From Watersipora subatra (Eukaryota; Bryozoa; Gymnolaemata; Cheilostomatida; Watersiporidae): a stretch of 64,000 bases of DNA. Made by a program: the position numbers and the translations under genes. Of this stretch, positions 13,001-25,000 are shown piece after piece (the first letter of the stretch is position 1; every line of letters begins with the position of its first letter). The stretch is from positions 35,762,121-35,826,120 of the forward strand of contig NC_088711.1 of the NCBI RefSeq assembly GCF_963576615.1. Reading direction: 5' to 3'. The notes beneath the pieces are model-generated. The model had not been told where the DNA came from and made no database searches. It saw only the letters and a program-made list of their open reading frames with translations.

Positions 13001-16000
13001 TGAAATTGACATTTTGGAATAGTTGTTGAAGTCTTAAACTATTAAAGATATATTCAGAGAATGAATTTATTTTGGTTGGCTTAGTCAAAAGAATAAAATT
13101 ATAATGTAACCATGTAAAGCATTCCGTAGTTTATAGAAAGTTGTTGAGGTCAAGTCACCGCTGCTGTCAATATAAGTTAATCAGCTCAGCTCAAAAAATT
13201 CTTGAAAATTTAAGTAGCAGAGAAAGAGAATTAAAGTGAATATTCCTTAAAACTATTTTGCACCTTGTATTTGTTAGAACAGTACGTAAATCATACCACA
13301 TATTTATAAACAGACATAAATATACACAGTTAAATGACGCTAACAGGCGTAGGACATTGTGATAGATTCTCTCTCTCTCTCTTTTGTAGTACCGTTGTGT
13401 AACAAAGACCAGCCTAAAACTGCTCCTAGCCTTTGGAGAATATTCTAAAAGTAATGCCACTTTGCTGCATTCTGCTATCTGTGCAGAAGATAGAATCAAA
13501 GGTTTGGCTAACTTTATACATGTTGCTGAGAAGTAATATATGTTTTGCTCTAGTACTTGGCAGCACTTTAACAAGCCGGTATATCTTAAAGTTCTGCCAA
13601 AAGTTGTTTTGCTAAAAAGGAGGGTGATTAATTCCTTTACTGGCCTCACAGTAGTGTGTGCTCACGAAAAAATACTTTTTATTTATATATTGATGAGAAA
13701 GTTGTTTTGTTTGATATAGGTGGTAAATTTTTTTGAAAAATCATATGTTTGGACTCGTGCTTATTTTTCTCAGACAAACATTCAAAAATATTCTATTAAG
13801 TGTCATTGACCCCAGACTTTAATTTAAGTTTACCAATATTTTGAGGATGGTTCTGTTTTTGTCAACAATCCTACATACTTGAGGCTATCTTGCAGGCTTG
13901 CAGTCATTCTACAACCTCACGGACATTCTAGAAAAGGACATTGATGATGGGGAGTTGTGTACTCTATCAATCGCTTTGCTCAATATTGTAAGTGCTTCCT
14001 TCCTAGTTCATTGAAAATGGAAACGGTTCACTAACTCAACAAAGATCAACTTTTACACAATAACTAAACAAAGAACATCCATTGACATGAGAACATCACC
14101 AGGGAACTTGATCAGAAATGCTTGTTTTAAGATCAACTAGTCTGTTTGGGCTGAGATGCAAGTGTTCTAAATTAAAAAATTTTTCTTTAAAATAGTTTCT
14201 ATGCTCAGTAACCTTATTATCTGGTGAGAATATTTTACAACTAAATTCTAAAATTTGATATTACCAAGACATAGTATTCTATTGCAATAATGTAGTACTA
14301 CTTGCATGAATAAAAGTCTGTAATTTTTGAAAAAGAATTATGTACTGTTCAATATAAATAGTAGAGCCATTTTGCCAATTAATGAATTTAACAGAGATTT
14401 AACCAAGCAGCTGTCTGAGTTGATGACAAGCATGTTTAGATGTTGGTTGAGTGTGAAGCCTTCGTTGATATGTGGCATGCAGATCGCTATGTCACTGGAG
14501 AAAACTCAAGCGTTCAAAGAGATGAAAGCACTGATGATGCAATCGCACACAAAGATGATCGTCAGCAGAGTCGATGCTCAAAAGTCAAAACACAAAGAAC
14601 TAGCAGAACAGTTGATGGAATTCAGGAAACACTTCTATTTGGATTCATCTTCCCCGAGGTTAGCACTGTGGAATACAGCTAAAATTGTATTAATATTATT
14701 TGTCATTCAAAGTATCGGTTTTATTTGGTGAGACGAGTACAGCCTACAGTAAAAGCTCAAGCAGTTATGGACACTTCCATTACATGACACGGTTGTTTCA
14801 TGCTAATGGCTACATTCACCGTTTCCTTGACGCGGTTAATCCTCAAGTTGGCATTAATCCACAAAATTAAAATGACAAAAATCTACAAATGAACCGAGTT
14901 TTGGTCCTCACAAATTTTTACCAAGCATTTCAAGCTTGTGAAAGATGAAAATGGCACTTGCGAATGATGCGAATGCAAATGCTGCGCAAGCTATTCTATT
15001 TTAAGCATTTTCCACACTTCAGTTGTTCTCATTTTGATTTTAGCAGTTCAGAATGCTCTGCTATGACCTCCAGCGTAGAATTTCTCTTCAGTTTTAACAA
15101 AGCGCCTGCGTTAATTCGTATCGTGCGCATGTTCATTGAAACACTCATCACACGGTAACTCAATGGAAGCACAACTCCAAATCTGCATCATCCGTGTCAT
15201 GGGAACATAGTGATCGAGTTGTTGTGTTCACTCGGTGACAGAGCAGACAGACTGTCGAAACAGCTTTTTATAGATGCTTTCATGAATTACATAGATTTTT
15301 ATTCTGAGTCATTGCGTTGCAACAGCGTGCTGCTCGTGATGACATTAGGAATGGAGTCTTACGATGAGATCATTGATTTGAAGAGGGTCAGCAAATTAGC
15401 AGCTTTGTTGTAAGAAATAACTTTCTCTTTTACTTTGTATTTTGTATTCTCTTTATATATGTTTATCGTTAAGTAGCTGCCATAAGTTATGATTTAATTC
15501 CAGCAAACCATACACTGATTTAGTCGAGGTGCAACTAGTACAGAAGGAGACAGTTGCTAGCCGGCCCAGCTGTAAGTATAGATATCTTTATTATATGAAA
15601 CACTATCAAATCATAACATAATATCTTTGCTATCCCAACAATTTTGTGTGTCAGTATTCAGGCATGTATACGAATGCCAAACAAAATATTCAGTCAGAAA
15701 ACTGTTGTAGATCTCTCTTTATCACTTGGTGAGTTAGAACAGCTCAAATCAAACTGAGCTCGTCTCTAGCGCTTGCTCAATGTATAATTTATGTTGCTTT
15801 GTGCATGCATCTGCATCTTTAGCTTTAGTCTGCTTTTTCCAAACAAATTCCAATTAGTAGTACAACATCCCTGTGTCGTACATGTATTTTATTCTGATAT
15901 GTTCTTCATGAAATCTGCTCTAAGTTATGTATAACTGCTCTCCGCTGGTTGATCTTTGATCAAACTACGTTTATCTCAATTGATAAATACTTCTTGGGTT

Positions 16001-19000
16001 TAGTCTTCAGGTACGGGTGGCACATTGGTTTACTAGTTACTAGATATACTATTTGCATGTATATTAAGTATATTTAGTAACAGTAACTTAGTTATTGTTT
16101 TAGATGCAACTCCTGGAGTGGAAGAGACAGCCAAAGTGTAAGTTTATATATTTATCATACTATAAATATGTATAGTTGTATAAAATTATATATATTCCCA
16201 TATCTATTTATACTAACATAGTTATAGTCAGTTGTATGCATGTTGTAGGCTGTTTTATGCATGTTGTAGTCTTTTGTATGCATGTTGTAGTCTGTTGTAT
16301 GCATGTTGTAGTCTGTTGTATGCGTGTTTTAGTCTGTTGCATGCATGTTATAGTCTGTTGCATGCATGTTATAGTCCGTTGTATGCATGTTGTAGTTCGT
16401 TGTATGCATGTTGTAGACTGTTATATGCATGTTGTAGTCTGTTGTATTCATGTTGTGAGAATGTTGTGTGCATGTTGTAAGAATGTTGTATACATGTTGT
16501 AGGAGTGTTGTATGCATGCTGTAGTCTGTTGTATGCATGTTATAGTCTGTTGTATGGATGTTGTAGACTGTTGTATGCGTGTTTTAGTCTGTTGCATGCA
16601 TGTTATAGTCCGCTGTATGCATGTTGTAGTTCGTTGTATGCATGTTGTAGACTGTTATATGCATGTTGTAGTCTGTTGTATTCATGTTGTGAGAATGTTG
16701 TGTGCATGTTGTAAGAATGTTGTATGCATGTTGTAACAATGTTGTATGCATGTTGTATGCATGTTGTAAGAATGTTGTATGCATGTTGTAGGAATGCTGT
16801 ATGCGTATTGTAGGAATGTTGTACGCATGTTGTAGGAATGTTGTATGCATGTTGTAGGAATGTTGCATGCATGTTGTAGGAATGTTGTATGCATGTAAAG
16901 GAATGTTGTATGCATGTTGTAGAATAGTTGCTTACACATTGTAGGAGTGTTTTATAATTATTACTTAGCGCGAGAAAATGTGTTTTTGCTATCACTGAGA
17001 TTTTAATCAATGCGCCTGTTTGATGTGAGTGTATTTATTTGCACATTTACAGTACATTTTGAAAAAGACAAATCTACACTCGAGAAGTTTTAATGACCGT
17101 TCTAACGACATAAATCTTTAAATTACCGTATATCCTCACATATAAGCTGAGTCTGAAATTCACAACAAAAATTTGCCGAATTAAGGGGTTCAGTTTACAT
17201 GCACATAACTCTGATCACACCAAAATTAAATGACATTATGCTAACTTGATTCTGACAACAACTACAACTCGAACCATGCTAAGCATGCGGCTGGTAGCTT
17301 GTTAGTTTGTTTTATGCTGCACTGAGGGTTTGCGCTTGACAAAAAGCACATGTGATGGTTTCTTTAAAAAATGCAATGAAACTGACGGATTTTTCTTTTT
17401 GTCCAGCTTTTGTCCTCATGATAAGAGCGTGCACGCACCCAGACAAGACAGCTCTTGTTGGCAATACTAGTCTCTGGTTAGTTGGTCACACACATGATCA
17501 CTTGTGTGTTTATCCTTGTCACAGACAACTTTACATGCAGTATGTTCGCATTAGTACTACCGCTAGTACAGTGGAAAAAATCTTACCATTAGTAGTACAA
17601 GTAATATATACAGTAACAATAATGGTTATTATTTTCATTAATTCCCTTCTGCAACCTTTTTAGGGTTGGCTTATATAAAATATTTTACAAACTCGCCTTT
17701 TTAGAGCTGTTTTTAGGGTCAGCTTATAGGTATGTGAGATCAGCATATATTGTGAGGATACATATATGATAACTCTCACATCAACAAAGCAGCATTTGTG
17801 ACTAACTTATTCTATATCAAGTTTAACAAGCATACCTATCAATTTGTCATAAGTAATGGACATTGCTCACTCAATGGCAGCATTCATTTGACAGTCTACT
17901 ATCATACAGCAACTTGATTTTTTTAGACTAAAAGAAACTGGTTATGAGGAAATTATTAAAGATGCACAAAACAACATGGCCTCTGAAACAGCATTGTCTC
18001 CTGGCAACCGCAACAATGCTCGATGGAAATTTTATGCCAAAGCAAAGAAGGTGAGAAATTTGCAGCTGTCTTTCTCATTTGGCTAGTTTTTGCATCATAT
18101 TTGCTATATAGGCTTCACATTCATATATCTTATCACACATATAGGTGACCATTAGGCTGGAGTCCTGAAAATTACATATTTCTTACTCATCTGTATGGAG
18201 CTCTTGAGTAATTTGTACTCAGAAAGAATTGTTGGCCTTATATAACAAGAAAAAATGTTTATGTAGCAAGGAGCTATTTATATAGCAAGGAACTCTTTAT
18301 ATAACAAGGAAAACTTTATAGACGTACTTCATACAGCAGGAAACTTGGTATATAGCAAGAAATCTTTATATATAGCAAAAAGCTGTTTATATACACTGTA
18401 TGTATATATATATCTTGTTATATAAGATTTTCCTTACTATATGTGTAGGCTCATTTGAACATGTATTAGCTGTGCTACCCGGCGCTGCCCGGGTAATAAA
18501 AAAGTCTTTGGACAGAAAATTTATTTGTATTTAACATATAACAACATTTGCCATTCTAACTTTCAAACTTCATATCATGAGGAAAATGTTTTGCGCATGT
18601 CAAATAAAAAATAAAAAATAAAACAACTATAAAAGGGTTTAGACGTAAATGTGAAGTAATTAGCATGTAATAGCTAAATTAAGTCAGTTTTGCTACGATT
18701 ACGATAAAGATGATTCGGTAATGATGCAAGTAATACAAACTGAGAAAACAGTATAAAAATCATGAATATGTAGAATTAATAAAAATTCTTTCATAGAAGT
18801 GCGTGTGTATAAAAAAGATTATTGTTTCACCAGAAGCTATCCATCAAAACTTCGAATACGACGATACTGGAACCTCTCAATACCGGTAAAATGTAAAAAT
18901 GAGATATCGTACTGTCTTTGCAGAGAAAATTTTGAGGCTCTTCCTACGGAGATAATATAAATTGTCCACATGATAAGATTTGGCCTTGACCCCAAATATA

Positions 19001-22000
19001 GTAATTGAACCTTATGAAAAACATCTCTTAACAGGGGCGTCGTAACACATGGGAGCATTGGTAAAAAAATCAGCGTGCGCTATAGCTATAGCCATAGTCA
19101 CTCTGGCTATAGCTATAGTCAGAGTGACACTCACACATATTTTGAGAAATATATATATAGATATATATTATATGTATATATAAATACCTGTATATATATA
19201 AAGGAGCTTATACATATAACCAAGAAAACCTGATATAACAAGAATTACTTTATATAGCAAAAAACCCAATACCAAACAAGACATCTCCGTATATAGCAAG
19301 AAGTCTCCGTATATAACAAAAACCTTCCATATATAGCAAAAAAATTGTATGTATAACAAGGAGCCTACACATATAACAAAGAACTCAGATATAGCAAGAA
19401 GTCTTTTTCTTAAGTGGCTTGTGTTACATTTCACTCAAGTAATAAAATTTCCTGACTTGATTCATTGCAGTCACAAGATGAGGCTGAGATTGTGGCTGTT
19501 AAAGAAAAACCAATCTCACCAGTAGCTGCCGGTTCTGTCAGCGCAATAAGTAGTAAACTAACCAGCCCGAGCAACAGTACTAGTCCAATGGCTTCTGCAG
19601 AGAGCGTGCCACTTGCAAGCACCTTTCACATAGAGACACTGAAAGGAAAGATCATGCAACCAGCAACTACGGCTGGACAAGAACAGAAGTTACCTGTTCA
19701 GTCTGTCAGCAAAGTACGGACAGATACAGATAATACATGGGACCGAGTTGAAAGGTAGCTTTATTTAATTATTGTGATGGCATATGGATTATGGACTGAA
19801 CTATTGATTATGGACTGTAAACTAGTGATTATAGACTGTGAACTAGTGATTATAGACTGTGAACTATAGATTATGGCCTATGAACTAGTGACTATGGACT
19901 GTGAAATATTGATTATGGACTATGTACTATGGGTCATGGACTATTGATTATGGCCAATGAATTATTGATTATGGACTATTGATTATGTACTATGAACTAT
20001 TGCTTATAGACAATGAACTTAAGGTCATGGACTATTGACTATGAACTATTGATTATGGGCTATGAACTATGTGCAATATGTGCTGACCTGTAAATTATTG
20101 ACTGTAAGCCATCACTATTTTAGTCAAAATTGAAATACCGGTAGTTACATCTAACCACATTTTAGCAAGCTTTTATTGATGCTGTATACATCATGCGTGA
20201 ACATTGCTTGATTATCATAACTAGATAACTGTTGGTTTTAGTTCTGCAAGGGCAAAGATGTTGAAAGTGATGGGAATAGATTTTACTGACCTAGATGCTG
20301 ACGATGACATAGATATCTTCACTAGTCAGGCTACGTTAGTGTTGACCGGGCCTTCACCACCTCCACCCGCTCCACCACCATTTGGTCTTGCACCACCTCC
20401 ACCACCGCCGTGTGCTCCACCGCCATTTGGTCCAGCACCTCTTCCACCACCGCCACTGCCCCATCTAGCCCCGCCTCCGTTACCACCAGGTCTACAAAAA
20501 TCACCCCCGCTGTCAAACAGTTCTCCACCTAGCAACAAAACTGTTCAAAAGTTTGTCAAACTTCACTGGAAGGAGGTTGCTTCCAAGGTAACCTTACCAA
20601 CATAATGCTGATTCAAAGTTTTCTGACTGTCGCTAAACAATCAAAACGTAAAATGATGTAAAGTGAGCGGAATGTTCTTTGGATATTTCGTTTAATTTTA
20701 ATTGCATGAATATCGAATAAACATAATTTCCACTTTAAATAACTACAGTGTTATAATAGGTTAACTGTACTTATATTTTTTTGTTTTGAGGTTTTTCTCT
20801 GAAGTCACTACAGCTCTATTTTCAGAGAACAGGATCAAGTTGAAAATGAACAAGTACAGTTAACCTATTTCAGCGCTAGTTACCTTATTTGTAACACTCC
20901 ACACTTTTCAGAATGTAAAGTGCTGTTCACACTAACTTATCCATTAACTTCACTTTAAAATATTGTTTGTTTTTTCTACCAATCTAAATTGGAATAACAA
21001 CAGTTTCGTTACTTTATCTCTGACAGGTGCACATTCCAAACCCAACACCAAAAATGCAAAAACAGGGAACCATCTGGCAAGGTTTAGCGACTACTTCTTT
21101 GGATATGGAGAAATTTGAAACCTTGTTTAAAACCAGAAGTGTCGAGAGCAAAGCTAAGGTAAAGCCTAATTTCTAGTGTTATATGATTTGATGTGGAATA
21201 CACTTGCAATGGCCGATAGCTATAGATTGCTCACACTAGCTTAACTCTGAATGTATGCTGCAGCTAACAACATGCCAGTCTTTCCTAATGCTTTAATAAT
21301 ATGCACCAAAAATATCATATCCACTGATGCTTAAAAAATGCTACATTTTATGGCATGCGTGTGCAATATTATGACATGTTACAGCAAGTGCCTCTATGTG
21401 AGGATTTGTAATAATTGATAGATTTTATTTCTTGTCTATCACTTTCTGTTTCTATCTCTTTTCTTTCTCTCTCTGCATGGCATCTATGCTTTGACAATGG
21501 ATTGCTTGACCGCTAACTTCTACAGGAACTAGAGGTTAGTATCTAATAATATCTATTAGGGTAAATCTTATTTTTGTACTTATACTAGGTGAATGTCCGG
21601 AGTTGCACAGGTAATAAAAAGATTTTTCACAGAAAACTTTTTTTAATCAGCATATACAACATTCACTATTCTAACCTTTAAATAAGGGCGTTTGTTTATT
21701 TCTGTGTGTTCAATTAAGTTTATGCTAATCTATATACATATATACATGTCAGTTTTTGTCAATCGTCTGTCCAGTGTTTGTACTAAAGTTTTAAAACGGA
21801 AAATCCACTTCACAGAAGATTTGAACTCGGAACCTCCGGGTATTCAGACAGGCAATCTACACTAATAGACTACAAGTTCAACTGATAATAGCGATGAATA
21901 ATGAAGCACATATTCATTATATCAGTTGAAATTCTCGCACTTGAAGCGGTTGGCACACTCCCAGCTAGATTACGTTTGATCATCATGTGTAAAGTAATGT

Positions 22001-25000
22001 AATGTAAAGTAATATTTCGACGAATAAGGTTGCATGAAAGTGTAAACAGAAACCATCTCTCACAACTACGTCACATTTGAGCCGTTTTGGAAAGGGAATC
22101 CAAACTACGGCGGTCTCGTGTGGCTGCGATTTTCTGTTTGTTTTTGAGCTTTTAAGAGCTTGTAATCACATTTCCACATATTTGGCACCTACAACACAAC
22201 GGAGTAAGACATGGTGAATCTTTTGATACCAAATAACTGTAATGTGAATTTTGTTGCAAGTCAACCTTTAAGCTTGCTTCTGACGCTGCTTTTACTTTAG
22301 CAAAGGTTTAGACTAGCCTACCAGGTAAGTTACTCAAATTCATTGAGTAATAATTTTATTACCCGTGCAACATCAGTCATTCACCTAGTCTATATATATT
22401 TATAGCATTTGGCATTATAACATTATTCTTCTAGTAGTTCAAGTGGGCTAGATGAAGCGTGAAGCAAGTGCATTTTAACCAATCATCCTTAAAGATTGGC
22501 AGGTGTAATTATTATGTTCACAAATATTCCATAGTATGGCAAATTGGCTGCGTGGCTTAGTGGTTAGACACGCATAACGCTTAGTGGTTCTGTCTGCATA
22601 ACCGGTGTTTTTGAGTCCAGTGCCAAGCATTTTTTGTGCATAACATCGCTATAGCTGGACATAAAATAGATTAACAAACACTTAGAATTATATTAATCTA
22701 GTTGAATGCCCGGTGTTGCCTGGGATATGGAAAGTCTTTCTACAACACAACACATGAATCTTTAAATTAATATACCATATATCCTCACAAATAAGCTGAG
22801 TTTGAAATTCAAAACAAGAATTTGCCGAATTAAGGGGTTCAGTTCACATGCACATAACTCTGATCACACTAAATTAAATAACATGCTAACTTGATTCTAA
22901 CAACAACTACAACTCGAACCATGCTGAGCATGCGGCTGGTAGCTTGTTAGTTTGTTTTATGCAGCACTGAGGGTTTGCGCTTGACAAAAAGTGCATGTAG
23001 AAGTTTCTTTAAAAAGTGCAATAAACCTGACACATTTCTCCTTCTGTCCAGCTTTTGTTCTCATGATAAGAGCTTGCACACACCCAGGCATAGCAGCTCT
23101 TGTTGGCAATACTAGTCTCTGGTTAGTTGGTCACACACTTGATCACTTGTGTGTTTATGCTTGTCACATACAACTTTACATGAAATGTATTTACATTAGT
23201 ACTACCACAATTGAAAAAGTCTTACTATTATTAGTGGTGGAAGTAATATATAACAATAATGGTCATTATTTTTATGAATTCTCTTTTGCAACCACTTTAG
23301 GGTTGGCTTATGTAAAAAATTTTACATAATTAAAACTTTTTTCAAGTCGACTTCAAACTTTTAACTAACATTTGATCACTTATCTGTTTGCGAGTCCGAT
23401 TTTACCATAATGGATAAAGCTGAACTGAGTGAGATAGCGACAAATTAGCATATCGATCTTTTTTATTTCGTTTTAATCAGTACATCAATCGACAAATTTT
23501 TTTTGAGGTAGATTTTTGTTGATATCGTATGGCGAAAAGCAAATTTGCCAAAAAACAAAATTTTTATTGAGTTAGGCGAAAAATATTTTATAACTAGCGC
23601 AACGTAACCCTTAAGCGCAATGTATCAATTAGTACTACATTTAGCGTTTGATCAAGAAATGGGTATACTGTATATGATAAGAGCAATAAAATTTTAAGGA
23701 CTGTGTAGCTCAATGGTTAAATGTGTGGTTAGAAACTTGTGGCTGCAATTTTCGTGAGTTCAAACCCAGCCCGAAGCAAGCTGTTTATTCTAAGATTTTA
23801 ATAACTATAGCAGGACACACCGATTTACAAAATCACAGATGACAAACAAACTTTGAAATTTATATATATAGATAAAGATGATGTATATTTGCTACATAAA
23901 TGTCAATCTCCGCAGGTACTTGTGAAGAGAAAACACTAAAAATGACTGAACTGTGATACCAAAACTCACCAGCATGTTTTCTACACAAACATGTGTTGGT
24001 ATTTAGTTGGTTCAAAAGCAGTAAGGTCTGTAGTTGTTATCAACTCTGTAGGTATTAATTTGTGAGATGCTGACTACTCTCTCTGATTTATTACAAATAT
24101 TACAGCAATTACTTTCTTCAGTTCTGCAAGCTGCTTTATGATTTTATTGGACTGTACTGCAGAAAGTAGGAGACACTGGAAGCAAGTATATTACGGTGCT
24201 AGACTCAAAAAGGTCCAATGCTATAAATATTGGTCTTACCAAACTACCTCCAGCCAGAACTATAAAGGCAGCCATCATGAAAATGGACAGCAGTATAATC
24301 AACAGAGAAGGCATAGAGGTAAATTGGATGGATGTAATTCCTACTATCTAAACACCTTTTGCCTCCTGAAAAATTATTTCATTCAGCTGTATGCGTGTTG
24401 GAAAAAGTTAAGATAATTGTGAACTTTGACTGAGCAATTGTGTTTGGAGATAGGAATAGCAGGTATAGGTCTATTATATAAAGTATGGTCAGGTGTAGGT
24501 CTATTTTATATATTATGGTTGGTGTAGGTCTATTTTATAAAGTATGGCCAGGTGTTGGTCTATTTTATATAGTATGGTAAAGTTGTAGGTCTATTTTATA
24601 ATGTATGGTCAGGTGTAGGTCTATTTTATATATTATGGTCAGGTGTAGGTCTATGTTATAAAGTACGGTCAGGTGTAGGTCTATTTTATATATTATGGTC
24701 GTTCGAAGGTCTATTTCAAACTCTTGCAGAAGATTCTCTCGACGATGATTCCGAATCAAGATGAAGTACAGGCTATAATCGAAGCAACAAAGCTAACTCC
24801 TGAGAAAGAATTAGGGGCGGCTGAGCATCTCCTCATCACTATGTCATCCATAACTGAACTTATTCCGAGGCTCAATCTCTGGGCTTTTAAACTTGATTAT
24901 AATCAGAGAGAAAAGGTAAATCTTGCCGTTATCAAGATTCATGATTTGTATAGATTATGTAGGATATACAATACACACGTACGTACATCATTATTTAAAC

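Noticed and set aside
16176-17010. Several Cys/Met/His-rich and Thr/Gln/His-rich frames
   Set aside because: Translations of the ATGCAT minisatellite; all frames and strands are open for the same reason.
17352-17663. 103-codon frame also present at 22991-23329
   Set aside because: Conserved because both lie in the same non-autonomous element; no transposase motif and no bias of changes toward silent sites that I could see.
20326-20538. Gly-rich minus-strand frames
   Set aside because: Antisense of the FH1 polyproline exon.
22550-23785. tRNA genes (also near 3200, 30050, 36200 and 56030)
   Set aside because: Box A and box B are present but the acceptor and anticodon arms do not pair; they fit SINE heads.
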